Shown one piece after another: positions 15,629-24,226 of a stretch of DNA of 35,064 bases; the first letter of the stretch is position 1, and every line of letters starts with the position of its first letter. This stretch comes from Sulfurimonas crateris (GTDB lineage: Bacteria; Campylobacterota; Campylobacteria; Campylobacterales; Sulfurimonadaceae), in assembly GCA_945870785.1 (NCBI GenBank), contig CAMBTK010000014.1:1-35064 (forward strand), written 5' to 3'. A program made the translations under genes and the position numbers. The notes below the pieces were generated by a model, which saw only the letters and a program-made list of their open reading frames with translations, was not told the origin of the DNA and searched no databases.

Positions 15629-15633
15629 TCAAG
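15613..15633 (-). promoter_or_regulatory. HAIR-like HspR operator over the -35 region
   Basis: Minus strand: CTTGATT, seven bases, GCTCAAC. The HAIR consensus is CTTGAGT-N7-ACTCAAG, so 11 of 14 positions match at exactly the right spacing. It overlaps the -35 box of the operon that encodes HspR, consistent with autorepression. A second CTCAAC follows further from the box on the upstream side. Confidence 0.65.
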
Positions 15634-15661
15634 GTTGAGCCATCAGTTTAGTATTATTTGC

Positions 15662-15667
15662 TATACT
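15662..15667 (+). promoter_or_regulatory. Candidate -10 box of the metallophosphoesterase gene
   Basis: TATACT ends only 6 bases before the ATG at 15674. Normal initiation 7 bases after the box would start the mRNA at the A of that ATG, and no Shine-Dalgarno sequence is visible. This suggests a leaderless transcript. Confidence 0.45.
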
Positions 15668-15673
15668 TCAAAC

Positions 15674-16795
15674 ATGAATCCAATACTATTTTTCACAGCT
15701 TTTTTAGGCGTATTTGCTCTTATTAACTTCTATATATCAAGAAGATTTATAGCTCATCTTGATATAAAGTCAATAAATAAATTTTACTTTCGTATTTTTT
15801 TATTTGTGAACTTTTTTGGCATTATCGGTTATATGCTGGGACGCTATTATGTAGATTTTCCTAACTGGCTCTACTTTCTCTTCTCACTCCCGATAGGTAT
15901 ACTTTTTCTACTATTTTGTACAGCTATTATCTATGATATATCAATAGTTATGCTTAAAAGAGCCCCTCTCTCAAAAAGAAGAAGAGATTTTTTCAAACGC
16001 TCTCTTGATATATCTTCACTTGCCTTTGCATCAACACTTAGTGCAAAATCTATCTATAACGCAAGAGATATTAAACTTGAAAAAGTGGAAGTAGCTATAA
16101 AAAACCTCAAAAAAAACTATAAAATTGCTCAACTCAGTGACATTCATATAGGCGGACTAATAAACAAAACTTTTATAAAAGATATTGTTCAAAGAGTAAA
16201 TGCTCTAAATGTAGATTTAGTAGTTATAACTGGAGATTTGATAGATATAGATATGGAACGAGGAGGAGATATCGTAGCTGAACTTGCTCATCTCAATTCA
16301 AAATATGGGACCTTTTTTGTAGCTGGAAATCATGAGTATTTTCATGATATAGCCAAAATCCTAGAGAGCTTAAAAAAGCTAGGCATAAGGGTTTTGGAGA
16401 ATGAAAATATATATATTGGCGATGAGGGTGAGGGCTTTAATTTAGCTGGGGTTTATGACTTATTTGGGTATAGAACAAACGAGTATGCACCAGATATAAA
16501 CAAAGCATTAAAAAATTTAAAAAACTCTCCAACGCTCCTCTTAGCGCATCAACCAAAATATATAGAAGAGGTAAATGATAGCGTTGATTTGATGCTAAGT
16601 GGTCATACCCACGGAGGACAGCTATTTCCATTTAGATTTTTAGTAAAACTTCAACAACCATATATTAGCGGTTTACACCAACACAACAAAGAGTTGCAAA
16701 TCTACGTAAACAAAGGCACTGGATTTTGGGGTCCACCCATGCGACTTGGTGCATGTAGTGAGATAACAGAGATAACTCTTATCCCTGCTCTTTAA
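15674..16795 (+). CDS. Membrane-anchored calcineurin-like metallophosphoesterase (YaeI-like)
   Basis: This 373-aa protein has an N-terminal membrane region (spans at about 3-21, 41-60 and 68-93). A C-terminal phosphoesterase domain carries all metal-ligand motifs: SDIHIG (Asp156, His158), GDLID (Asp188), GNHE (219-221), His292 in AHQP, and GHTHGGQ (310-316). The fold is that of the YaeI/UDP-diacylglucosamine-hydrolase-related class; the substrate is not determinable. An upstream in-frame TTG at 15614 would put 20 residues across the cbpA promoter and a TATACT box, so I chose the ATG. The gene converges with purH, with only 4 bases between the stops. Confidence 0.85.
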   Translation: MNPILFFTAFLGVFALINFYISRRFIAHLDIKSINKFYFRIFLFVNFFGIIGYMLGRYYVDFPNWLYFLFSLPIGILFLLFCTAIIYDISIVMLKRAPLSKRRRDFFKRSLDISSLAFASTLSAKSIYNARDIKLEKVEVAIKNLKKNYKIAQLSDIHIGGLINKTFIKDIVQRVNALNVDLVVITGDLIDIDMERGGDIVAELAHLNSKYGTFFVAGNHEYFHDIAKILESLKKLGIRVLENENIYIGDEGEGFNLAGVYDLFGYRTNEYAPDINKALKNLKNSPTLLLAHQPKYIEEVNDSVDLMLSGHTHGGQLFPFRFLVKLQQPYISGLHQHNKELQIYVNKGTGFWGPPMRLGACSEITEITLIPAL

Positions 16796-16799
16796 ACGC

Positions 16800-18335
16800 T
16801 TAGTGTAAAAAGTGTCTTACTTCTGAGAAGTATAGGCTCATACCATACTCATTTGCCGCTTCTATGATTTCTTCATCTCTTATGCTTCCACCTGGTTCTA
16901 TTACGCTCTTAACACCCGCTGCAGCGGCTGCGTCAATGCTGTCACGGAATGGAAAAAACGCTTCACTTGCAAGTGCTGCTCCTGTTACATCAAGCCCCAT
17001 CTCTTTAGCCTTTTTTAGTGCGCACTGACTTGCATCAACACGGCTTGTCATGCCCATACCAACGGCTACCATCGCAGAGTTTTTGACATAAACAACACAG
17101 TTTGATTTAGTAAGAGATGCTACTTTATAAGCTATCTCCATATCTTTTTTCTCTTGGCTTGTTGCGTCTCTAGTCGTCATTAGTTTTGCATTTTTTACTT
17201 CATCATCATTTACCTTATCGGCATCCTGATAGACAAAACCGCCGTCTATATGTTTGAAGTCTTTAGCGTCATTAGCTAAGAGTAACTTCTCGCTTCCCAT
17301 CTCAAATAACTTGATACGCTTCTTAGAAGCAAAAACTTCTTGTGCTTCTTGGGTAATACGACCTGCAATGATTACTTCTAAAAATATCTCATTCATTTTT
17401 AGAGCCAACTCTTTGTTCACAACGCCATTAACTGCAACAACACCGCCAAAAGCAGAAACTGGGTCACACTTAAGGGCTTCTTCATAAGCCTCTAATAGGG
17501 TATCTTTTATAGCAAAACCACATGGATTTCCATGTTTTGTTATACAAACAGCATTCTCATCTCCAAAAGCAGAAGCAATTTTTACAGCACCGCTTAAGTC
17601 GTTTAGGTTGTTAAAACTCGCTTCACCTTTTAATGTTTTGAAGTTATCTGAGTAGTGTTTATCAAACTCATACAAAGCACCCTTTTGATGAGGATTTTCG
17701 CCATAGCGAGTATCCATCACTTTCTCTCCAACTATAAACTGTTTTGCTCCAAAACCACCGTTAAAACGAGTGTTCATATAGTTTGCTATCATACTATCAT
17801 ACGATGCAGTATGCTCGTAAGCTTTTATCATTAGATTTCTTCTAAACTCTAATGTATTTTTCTCATTTTCTAGTGCGTCTATCACTCTTGCATAGTCGCT
17901 AACATCAGTTACTATCATAACGCTATCAAAGTTTTTTGCAGCTGAGCGAACCATAGCAGGTCCGCCAATATCTATATTTTCTATAATCTCTTCAAAATCA
18001 TCGGTCTTTTCAATAGTCGCTTTAAAAGGGTAAAGATTTACACAAACCAAATCAATAGCTTCAACGCCCAGCTCTTTTGCTTGGTCTAAGTGTGATTGTT
18101 TGTCGCGTCTATGTAAAATTCCGCCGTGAACAAAAGGGTTTAGAGTTTTAACACGTCCCTCAAAACACTCAGGAAACTTTGTTACCTCATCTATCTCAAT
18201 AGCTTTGATGCCATTTTCTACCAGTATCTTATATGTTCCACCAGTTGAGATAATCTCAAAACCATTTTTTACAAGCGATTTACAAAAATCAACTACACCA
18301 CTCTTATCGCTTACGCTTACCAACGCTCTTTTCAT
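16800..18335 (-). CDS. purH: Bifunctional AICAR formyltransferase / IMP cyclohydrolase PurH
   Basis: This enzyme catalyses the last two steps of de novo IMP synthesis. The 511-aa chain (family ~510-530) has the N-terminal MGS-like cyclohydrolase domain: [28 protein letters not shown], and [14 protein letters not shown]. The C-terminal formyltransferase domain includes [11 protein letters not shown] with its Lys-His pair, and DAFFPFRD-like [17 protein letters not shown] near the end. It finishes with the usual VRHFLH-type tail. An AGGA ribosome site precedes the ATG. TAAAAT at 18363-18368 is a possible -10. Unlike in enterobacteria, purD is not next to it. Confidence 0.97.
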   Translation of the reverse strand: MKRALVSVSDKSGVVDFCKSLVKNGFEIISTGGTYKILVENGIKAIEIDEVTKFPECFEGRVKTLNPFVHGGILHRRDKQSHLDQAKELGVEAIDLVCVNLYPFKATIEKTDDFEEIIENIDIGGPAMVRSAAKNFDSVMIVTDVSDYARVIDALENEKNTLEFRRNLMIKAYEHTASYDSMIANYMNTRFNGGFGAKQFIVGEKVMDTRYGENPHQKGALYEFDKHYSDNFKTLKGEASFNNLNDLSGAVKIASAFGDENAVCITKHGNPCGFAIKDTLLEAYEEALKCDPVSAFGGVVAVNGVVNKELALKMNEIFLEVIIAGRITQEAQEVFASKKRIKLFEMGSEKLLLANDAKDFKHIDGGFVYQDADKVNDDEVKNAKLMTTRDATSQEKKDMEIAYKVASLTKSNCVVYVKNSAMVAVGMGMTSRVDASQCALKKAKEMGLDVTGAALASEAFFPFRDSIDAAAAAGVKSVIEPGGSIRDEEIIEAANEYGMSLYFSEVRHFLH

Positions 18336-18422
18336 TAAAATTTCCTAAAAATAAATTCTCTAATTTTATCTAACTCGACTTTAGATAATGGTAAACTATA
18401 AGAAATTAAGTTGAGAGATTTG

Positions 18423-19382
18423 ATGAAAAATATAGCTATTTTATCCTCTGGCGGTGACGTAAGCGGAATGAATCCTGCAATTAAAGAGTTTGTTGAGTAT
18501 GCATTTGAAAAAGGGCTAACTCCTTATTTTATTTATAACGGATTTGAGGGACTCATTGATAATAAAATAACCAAAGCATCTCATAACGATGTTGCTGGGA
18601 TTATAAATCGTGGCGGTACAATTTTGGGCTCTTCAAGAAGCAAAAGGTTTATGGATAAGAGCTACAGAGAAGTGGCAAAGAAAAATCTTGATGCTCTACA
18701 TATTGAGCTGTTAGTTGTATTGGGCGGAGATGGCTCTTTTAGAGGAATGGATATATTTTATAAAGAGCATGGCGTGAAGTTTTGCGGTATCCCCTCAACC
18801 ATAGATAACGACATCAACGGCACTACCTACTGTCTTGGAGTGGACACAGCTCTAAACGTAATCAAAGAGTCAATTGACAACATCAGAGATACCGCCTCCT
18901 CATTTTCAAGAGCATTTGTAATAGAGACAATGGGGCGAGACTGCGGTTATTTGGCTCTTGTGTCATCTTTATGTAGCGGAGCGGAACTCTGTCTTATACC
19001 AGAAGTAAAATATGATTTGAGAAGTTATGAAGAGAGCTTTAAAGAGCAGATAAAAAACGGAAGAAAATATTTTATCGTTGTAGTATCAGAGGGTATTAAA
19101 GATAGTTCAAAAGATGTTGCAGAGTGGCTTGAGCAAAAAGTAGGCATAGAGGCAAGAGTAACTGTTTTAGGCCATACTCAAAGAGGCGGGAGCCCTAGCA
19201 TATATGACAGGCTTATGGCTTACAAGTTTATAAATCATGCTATTGACGCGCTTCTTGAGAACATTAACTCAAGCGTTATCTGCTACACTAAAAACGGCTT
19301 TGTTTACAAAAACATTGATGAAGTCACTAGTAAAAAGTATATGCTAGACCCAGAGCTTCTTAGTTATATAAAAAAGTTTTAG
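18423..19382 (+). CDS. pfkA: 6-phosphofructokinase
   Basis: The enzyme phosphorylates fructose 6-phosphate to the 1,6-bisphosphate in the cytoplasm. From the ATG at 18423 it is 319 aa, the size of bacterial PfkA, and GAGAG lies about 6 bases upstream. An in-frame TTG at 18411 would add four residues. Seen are GGDVSGMNPAI (ATP loop), GGDGSFRG (residues 101-108), TIDNDI with catalytic Asp128, MGRDCGYLAL and GHTQRGGSPS. Gly104 in GGDG favours ATP rather than pyrophosphate as donor. The residue before TIDND is Ser125, where ATP enzymes usually have Gly and PPi enzymes Lys, so donor preference is not fully certain. It is divergent from purH. I see no clear terminator in 19383-19458. Confidence 0.92.
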   Translation: MKNIAILSSGGDVSGMNPAIKEFVEYAFEKGLTPYFIYNGFEGLIDNKITKASHNDVAGIINRGGTILGSSRSKRFMDKSYREVAKKNLDALHIELLVVLGGDGSFRGMDIFYKEHGVKFCGIPSTIDNDINGTTYCLGVDTALNVIKESIDNIRDTASSFSRAFVIETMGRDCGYLALVSSLCSGAELCLIPEVKYDLRSYEESFKEQIKNGRKYFIVVVSEGIKDSSKDVAEWLEQKVGIEARVTVLGHTQRGGSPSIYDRLMAYKFINHAIDALLENINSSVICYTKNGFVYKNIDEVTSKKYMLDPELLSYIKKF

Positions 19383-19458
19383 AGATATTTTTTAGTTATA
19401 TGAAATAATTTTTTTCTGCTTTTTTGTTACAATAATCTTTTTTGATAAGGTTGTATCT

Positions 19459-20151
19459 ATGAAAAACAGTGTTGTATCTATTCAAATAGGCAAAGTAAAT
19501 GGTTATGGCGATAAAGAGAGTAGTGAATTTTTACAAAAGTATTGGGAGAGTGCCTCGTTTAAAGAGGTAGTTAAGTCAAAAGTTTTTGTTAGCAGATATG
19601 GCATAGTTGGCGATGAAGTAGCAGATAAAGTTCATCATGGCGGATTGGAAAAAGCAGTTTTTGCAAACAGTTATGAGAACTACAAAGAGTGGGCAGAGTT
19701 CTTAGATGTAGATAATCTTCCCTTTGGTGCACTTGCTGAAAATCTTACCATCTCTGGGCTACATGAGAGCAGTGTATATCTGGGCGATATTCATAAAATC
19801 GGCTCAACTCTTTTGCAGGTGTCTCAGCCAAGAAAGCCCTGTTTTAAAATCGCTAAAAGATGGAACAACAAAAAATTTACAAATGAGATTTATATAACGG
19901 GTCTAACAGGATGGTACTATAGAGTACTTGAAGAGGGAGAGATAGTTGCTGGGGATGAAGTAGTTTTACAAGGCAGAGATGAAAACCAAGTATCAATACT
20001 TGACGCAAATATGGCGTTTGCAAATCCTATACAGCATAGAGATATTTTGGAGAAGATTCTCTCAATTGACTCAATCGCCCCTAATTACAGAAGCAGTATT
20101 GAGAAGAGAATCTTAGGAGAGTTTGCGCTTGAGTATATGAGAGTAGATTAG
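19459..20151 (+). CDS. MOSC-domain protein (YiiM-like)
   Basis: This 230-aa protein carries a MOSC domain. Visible are [13 protein letters not shown] (residues 58-70), [12 protein letters not shown] (90-101) and SQPRKPCFK with the conserved Cys128. MOSC proteins handle sulfur or molybdenum cofactor transfer. YiiM homologues use a molybdenum cofactor to detoxify N-hydroxylated bases, and the extra C-terminal ~60 residues fit YiiM. The partner reductase is not nearby. The ATG has AAGG 8 bases upstream, and a TACAAT box (19428-19433) may be the -10. The stop overlaps the purL stop on the opposite strand. Confidence 0.85.
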   Translation: MKNSVVSIQIGKVNGYGDKESSEFLQKYWESASFKEVVKSKVFVSRYGIVGDEVADKVHHGGLEKAVFANSYENYKEWAEFLDVDNLPFGALAENLTISGLHESSVYLGDIHKIGSTLLQVSQPRKPCFKIAKRWNNKKFTNEIYITGLTGWYYRVLEEGEIVAGDEVVLQGRDENQVSILDANMAFANPIQHRDILEKILSIDSIAPNYRSSIEKRILGEFALEYMRVD

Positions 20152-22361
20152 ATATCTCTCTCAATTACTCTTTTAAATGTGTTAAAGTAGTTGTCTTGAA
20201 GCTCTTTCATACTCATTGAAACATTGTTGATTTTTACTATATCTCCGCCTACTGTTCCAAGTTTTTGACACTGTAGTACTCCAGCCATTGATTCAAATGA
20301 AGCAGAGTTTTCTTGTTTTACTTCTATAATTGCACGGCTCATGCTCTCTGCAAAAATGTCTCTCTCATCATTCACAAGCATTCTCGCACTACATCCAAGC
20401 CCACTTACGGCTGCCATCTTAGCAAGAGCGATAGCAACACCGCCACTACTTGCATCTTTTGCGCACTCTAAGATACCTTTTTTGTTTGCCTCAATTACCA
20501 AATCCCAAAGAGTAAGCTCTTTTTCATAATCAATCTCAGGAAGCACTCCAGCAACAACTCCACAAACCTCTTTCATATATAAAGAGCCACCAAATTCAGA
20601 GTTTGATTCTCCTACTAGATAAAGAGTGTTTCCTTCGCCTTGAAAGCTTGACATCAAAACTTTGTTTTGGTCATCATTTACACCAACTGTTGCGATTGAT
20701 GGAGTTGGAAATACAGATACACCATTTGTCTCATTGTATAAAGATACATTTCCGCCAATTACAGGTGTTGTAAGAGCACTACAAGCCTCTTTTATACCTA
20801 AACAACTTTGTCCAAACTGCCACATAACTTCAGGGTTTTCAGGATTTCCAAAATTTAGACAATCCGTTATAGCAAGAGGTCTAGCTCCACTCATAGCAAC
20901 GTTTCTTCCAGACTCAATTACAGCCGCTGCAGCGCCGCCTTTTGGGTCTATATAGCAGTAACGAACATTACAATCAGCGCTCATTGCAAGAGCTTTTCCA
21001 TTCTCTTTTACACGAACAACAGAAGCGTCAAGCATTCCACCATTTTTAATAGTGTTAGTTTGCACCATTGAGTCATATTGTGTATAAATCCATGCCTTGT
21101 CTACAACTTCCATAGATTTTGTAAGTCTCTCAAATGCCTCTTGATTTGATACTCTTGCAAAATCATCTATCGTTACAGAAGCAATTTTATCCAAGTAAGC
21201 AGGTCTGCTCATTGGACGGTTTAGAACTGGCGCTTCCTCACTTACAGGATTAACTGGAACCTCTGCAACTTTATCTCCATGCCAGAATAGCTCCATATTT
21301 CCAGTAGCAGTAACTTCACCAATTACAGCAGCATCAAGGTCCCATTTTTCAAAGATTTTTATAATCTCTGCTTCACTACCTTTTTTTGCACAAAGAAGCA
21401 TACGCTCTTGAGATTCACTAAGCATAAAGTCATAAGGAGTCATACCCTCTTCACGAGCAGGAACACGGTCAAGGTGCATAATCATTCCAGAGCCTGAACG
21501 TCCTGCCATCTCAAATGAGCTAGAAGTAAGACCTGCTGCACCCATATCTTGAATACCTACAACATGATCTGTTTTGAAAAGCTCTAAACAAGCCTCAAGC
21601 AGAAGTTTCTCAGTAAATGGGTCTCCAACTTGAACAGTTGGACGAAGAGATTTTGACTCCTCTGTAAAGCTGTCACTACTCATAACAGCTCCACCTAAAC
21701 CATCACGTCCAGTTTTAGCACCAACATATATAACAGGATTGCCTATTCCATCGGCTCTTCCGTAAAATATCTCATCACTTTTTGCAAGTCCAAGAGTAAA
21801 AGCATTTACTAGGATATTTCCATTATAACACTCGTCAAAACTTGTCTCTCCACCGATTGTAGGAACTCCCATACAGTTACCATATCCACCGATTCCAGCC
21901 ACAACTCCACGAACCAGATAACGCTGGTGCGCTGAAGTTTTGTTATCTTTTAAAACATCTCCGAATCTAAGCGCATTTAAGTTTGCAATAGGACGAGCAC
22001 CCATAGTAAAGACATCGCGCATAATTCCGCCGACACCTGTTGCAGCACCTTGATACGGCTCTATGAAGCTAGGGTGATTGTGTGATTCCATCTTAAAAAC
22101 AGCAGCATAACCGCCACCAATATCTATAACACCAGCATTTTCCCCAGGTCCTTGAATTACCCATGGCGCTTTTGTAGGAAAGCCATTTAAATGTACTTTT
22201 GAAGATTTATAGCTACAGTGTTCACTCCACATTGCAGAAAAAATTCCGATTTCAACAAGATTTGGTTCACGACCTAAAATCTGTTTAATATGCGCATAAT
22301 CATCGCCTGAAAGCTTGTGTGAAGATAGTACTTTTTCAATGTCTTGTAGTTGTTGGCTCAC
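20148..22361 (-). CDS. purL: Phosphoribosylformylglycinamidine synthase subunit PurL
   Basis: This 737-aa protein is the small-type PurL, which turns FGAR into FGAM with ATP and ammonia as part of a PurL-PurQ-PurS complex. It has [20 protein letters not shown] at the start, [14 protein letters not shown] (44-57), [10 protein letters not shown] (88-97, nucleotide/metal site), a duplicated AIRS-like architecture, and GGAMVSSDSF-like and [10 protein letters not shown] motifs. The glutaminase domain of the large type is absent, so PurQ and PurS must lie elsewhere. The start is GTG at 22361 with AGGA 6 bases upstream. A TATAAT box at 22402-22407 is the likely -10. The gene converges on the MOSC gene with stops overlapping at 20148-20151. 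Confidence 0.96.
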   Translation of the reverse strand: MSQQLQDIEKVLSSHKLSGDDYAHIKQILGREPNLVEIGIFSAMWSEHCSYKSSKVHLNGFPTKAPWVIQGPGENAGVIDIGGGYAAVFKMESHNHPSFIEPYQGAATGVGGIMRDVFTMGARPIANLNALRFGDVLKDNKTSAHQRYLVRGVVAGIGGYGNCMGVPTIGGETSFDECYNGNILVNAFTLGLAKSDEIFYGRADGIGNPVIYVGAKTGRDGLGGAVMSSDSFTEESKSLRPTVQVGDPFTEKLLLEACLELFKTDHVVGIQDMGAAGLTSSSFEMAGRSGSGMIMHLDRVPAREEGMTPYDFMLSESQERMLLCAKKGSEAEIIKIFEKWDLDAAVIGEVTATGNMELFWHGDKVAEVPVNPVSEEAPVLNRPMSRPAYLDKIASVTIDDFARVSNQEAFERLTKSMEVVDKAWIYTQYDSMVQTNTIKNGGMLDASVVRVKENGKALAMSADCNVRYCYIDPKGGAAAAVIESGRNVAMSGARPLAITDCLNFGNPENPEVMWQFGQSCLGIKEACSALTTPVIGGNVSLYNETNGVSVFPTPSIATVGVNDDQNKVLMSSFQGEGNTLYLVGESNSEFGGSLYMKEVCGVVAGVLPEIDYEKELTLWDLVIEANKKGILECAKDASSGGVAIALAKMAAVSGLGCSARMLVNDERDIFAESMSRAIIEVKQENSASFESMAGVLQCQKLGTVGGDIVKINNVSMSMKELQDNYFNTFKRVIERDI

Positions 22362-22401
22362 GTGGAATCCTAAAAATTTAATTTTTGGTTTTTAAAGTGG
22401 G

Positions 22402-22407
22402 ATTATA
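22402..22407 (-). promoter_or_regulatory. Candidate -10 box of purL
   Basis: Perfect TATAAT on the minus strand, about 40 bases before the GTG start, in the gap between the GreA/B gene and purL. No clear -35 or PurR-type operator is seen. Confidence 0.45.
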
Positions 22408-22431
22408 TCTTAAAATAGTTGGCAAAGAAAT

Positions 22432-22956
22432 TTAATGGAAGGCAAAATCGGACTTTTTACGGATATTTTTCTTAAGTGAAAAGATGTTTTTATAGTAAAT
22501 TTCTAAGATTTCATACTCTTTTTTTACAAGTGGAAGCTGGATTTTAAACTCTTCACTTACACTCTTTCCAAGCATAGCACGAGCTAGTGGAGAGTGTACA
22601 CTTATAAGGGCATTTTCTGGTTCTGACTCTAAAACACCACAGATTGTGTAAATCTCTTCTTCATCTCTCTCTAAATCTAAAATCCTAACACTGCTTCCAA
22701 AGCTAACTTTTGTATGCGATAGCACTGATGGGTCTATAATAGATGCTTTTTGTATCATAGAGTTTAGATAAAAAAGCCTCTTATCGATATGACGCAATTT
22801 CTCTTTAGCAGCTTGATAATCTGCGTTTTCACTTCTATCTCCCAAGGCCGCAGCAATGAGCTTTTCTTGCGCAACTTTGGGCTTTTCTATCTCTAGCAAA
22901 AACTTAAACTCTTCTATTAGGATGTCGTATCCCTCTATGCTCATTGGCTCTTGCAA
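22432..22956 (-). CDS. greB: Transcription elongation factor of the GreA/GreB family (GreB-like core)
   Basis: This 174-aa protein rescues backtracked RNA polymerase by stimulating RNA cleavage. The tip of the N-terminal coiled coil reads GDRSENADYQAAKEKLRHID (39-58), with Asp40 and Glu43 as the acidic cleavage pair. The GDRSENADYQ..LR.ID.R..YL pattern and SPLARAMLGK in the C-terminal domain are GreB-like. The start is probably TTG at 22956 giving (M)QEPMS, because Campylobacterales GreA proteins begin with a similar EPMS. An ATG at 22944 is the alternative. A basic ~20-residue C-terminal tail (KNIRKKSD) is unusual. It lies 11 bases after the small unknown gene and is probably co-transcribed with it. 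Confidence 0.88.
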   Translation of the reverse strand: MQEPMSIEGYDILIEEFKFLLEIEKPKVAQEKLIAAALGDRSENADYQAAKEKLRHIDKRLFYLNSMIQKASIIDPSVLSHTKVSFGSSVRILDLERDEEEIYTICGVLESEPENALISVHSPLARAMLGKSVSEEFKIQLPLVKKEYEILEIYYKNIFSLKKNIRKKSDFAFH

Positions 22957-22967
22957 TTTAGTGCTTA

Positions 22968-23294
22968 TTAATGGTTAAAGCCTACTATGTAGTAGGTGTT
23001 TTTATTTTCTAATTTATCCACTTTAACTTTATATTTTTCGCTAAAGCGCTTTACTTTTTCATGTGCTTGTTCTACCGCTTCTGGCGAAGATGAGTCAATC
23101 TTTATCTTAAAATAGTCGTTTGAATTTGACATAGCAACATAAGAGTCGTCTACTCGCAAATGGTCATTTAAATCCATAATATGTTTTTGTATTTTCTCAT
23201 ACCCTTGTGTATTTGATTCTATTCTTTCTAGTTGGTTTAGCAAGGCATCATTTGGTACATATCCAAGTTGCGTTAGCATCGCTTCTTTGTGCAT
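22968..23294 (-). CDS. Uncharacterised 108-aa protein upstream of the Gre factor
   Basis: I do not recognise this protein. The ATG at 23294 has AAGGA 7 bases upstream. A longer reading from 23339 would lack a ribosome site. The N-terminal half looks helical (LNQLERIESNTQGYEKIQKH...). The C-terminal half alternates strands and helices (YVAMSNSNDYFKIKI, then EAVEQAHEKVKRFSEKYKVKV), a possible ferredoxin-like alpha/beta sandwich. It is small, charged and cytoplasmic. It is the first gene of a probable two-gene unit with greB, behind a TACTAT box. Confidence 0.7.
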   Translation of the reverse strand: MHKEAMLTQLGYVPNDALLNQLERIESNTQGYEKIQKHIMDLNDHLRVDDSYVAMSNSNDYFKIKIDSSSPEAVEQAHEKVKRFSEKYKVKVDKLENKNTYYIVGFNH

Positions 23295-23326
23295 ATTATT
23301 TTCCTTTTTTTTAAAATTAAGAGTCA

Positions 23327-23332
23327 ATAGTA
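23327..23332 (-). promoter_or_regulatory. Candidate -10 box for the 23294-22432 unit
   Basis: TACTAT on the minus strand, about 33 bases before the ATG at 23294. No clear -35. The remaining part of 23295-23420 holds the HDOD promoter on the other strand. Confidence 0.35.
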
Positions 23333-23392
23333 TCAACAATTTGTAAATATTCAGTGCTTTTTTATGAACATATATGTATTATCTTTGTAAAT

Positions 23393-23398
23393 TATAAT
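23393..23398 (+). promoter_or_regulatory. Candidate -10 box of the HDOD-rnr-holA operon
   Basis: Perfect TATAAT, 22 bases before the ATG at 23421. Predicted leader is about 16 bases and contains a GAGAG ribosome-site-like run. Confidence 0.5.
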
Positions 23399-23420
23399 TA
23401 CTCACAAAAGAGAGAAGTAA

Positions 23421-24218
23421 ATGACTGACGAAATCCTAAAAAAAATCAAACAACTCCCGCCTCTTCCTGAGTCTGCAATGCAGATAGAAGCTGTTTATCA
23501 AGATCCAGATAGCACTTTTAATGACATGGTAAAGATTTTAGAAAAAGATCCTCTTTTAACAGCAGACATATTAAAAGCTGCAAACTCTCCACTTTACGGC
23601 TTTAGCCGCGAGATAAACACTATAAATCAAGCAGTTGGTCTATTTGGCATGGGTACCGTTAGAGGATTTGCTCTAGCTTCTATTGTTAAAAAAAGTTTTA
23701 CTCTTGATTTATCTGTATACGGTATCGATAACGATATGTTCTCTGCGCTATCTAAAAAACAGCATGCTCTTGTTACTTCATGGTGTCTAAGAAAAGAGGC
23801 AAAACTTCTAGGTATTTTATCACCTGCCGCATTTTTAGTTGAGATTGGAAAAGTTCTCATTGCACAACAAATCATGCTTGATATGAGCCAAGAAAAATTC
23901 AAAGAGGCGCTAATATCTCTTGATGATGTTGAAGCAGCAGAGAGAGAAGTTGCTGGTGTTGACACTCCAGAAGTAAGTGCTTCTATTTTTGAGCATTGGA
24001 GATTTGAAGCTGGACTTGTTGAAACTATAAGAAACTGCCAAAATCCAGAAAATGCAAATGATAATATTAAAAAAGCAGTACAAATTTTACAAGTAGTTCG
24101 TACAACTGTAAAAATTAACGGCTCTATTACAGATGATAGTATTGCCGCAGCTAAAGAGCTTATAATCAAATACAACCTTGATATGGAAAGTTTTGACAAA
24201 GCTTTAGAAAACATTTAA
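23421..24218 (+). CDS. HDOD-domain protein
   Basis: This 265-aa protein is a single HDOD domain, a degenerate HD-type helical domain found in signalling proteins. The domain start KIKQLPPLPESAMQIEAVYQ is diagnostic. It is followed by ILEKDPLLTADILKAANSPL and YGFSREINTINQAVGLFGMG. The catalytic HD pair is replaced (LVEIGK at the usual site), so no phosphodiesterase activity is expected. Such proteins are thought to act as scaffolds in stress, motility or c-di-GMP-linked regulation. It is the first gene of an operon with RNase R (8-base gap) and holA. Confidence 0.88.
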   Translation: MTDEILKKIKQLPPLPESAMQIEAVYQDPDSTFNDMVKILEKDPLLTADILKAANSPLYGFSREINTINQAVGLFGMGTVRGFALASIVKKSFTLDLSVYGIDNDMFSALSKKQHALVTSWCLRKEAKLLGILSPAAFLVEIGKVLIAQQIMLDMSQEKFKEALISLDDVEAAEREVAGVDTPEVSASIFEHWRFEAGLVETIRNCQNPENANDNIKKAVQILQVVRTTVKINGSITDDSIAAAKELIIKYNLDMESFDKALENI

Positions 24219-24226
24219 TCATCTCT

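Noticed and set aside
15614-15673. TTG-started extension of the metallophosphoesterase
   Set aside because: It would overlie the cbpA promoter and operator and has no ribosome site; the membrane region starts properly at ATG 15674.
23627-24214. 195-codon open frame on the minus strand inside the HDOD gene
   Set aside because: The sense frame matches a known domain over its whole length; the antisense product is low-complexity Ser/Leu-rich with no start signals.
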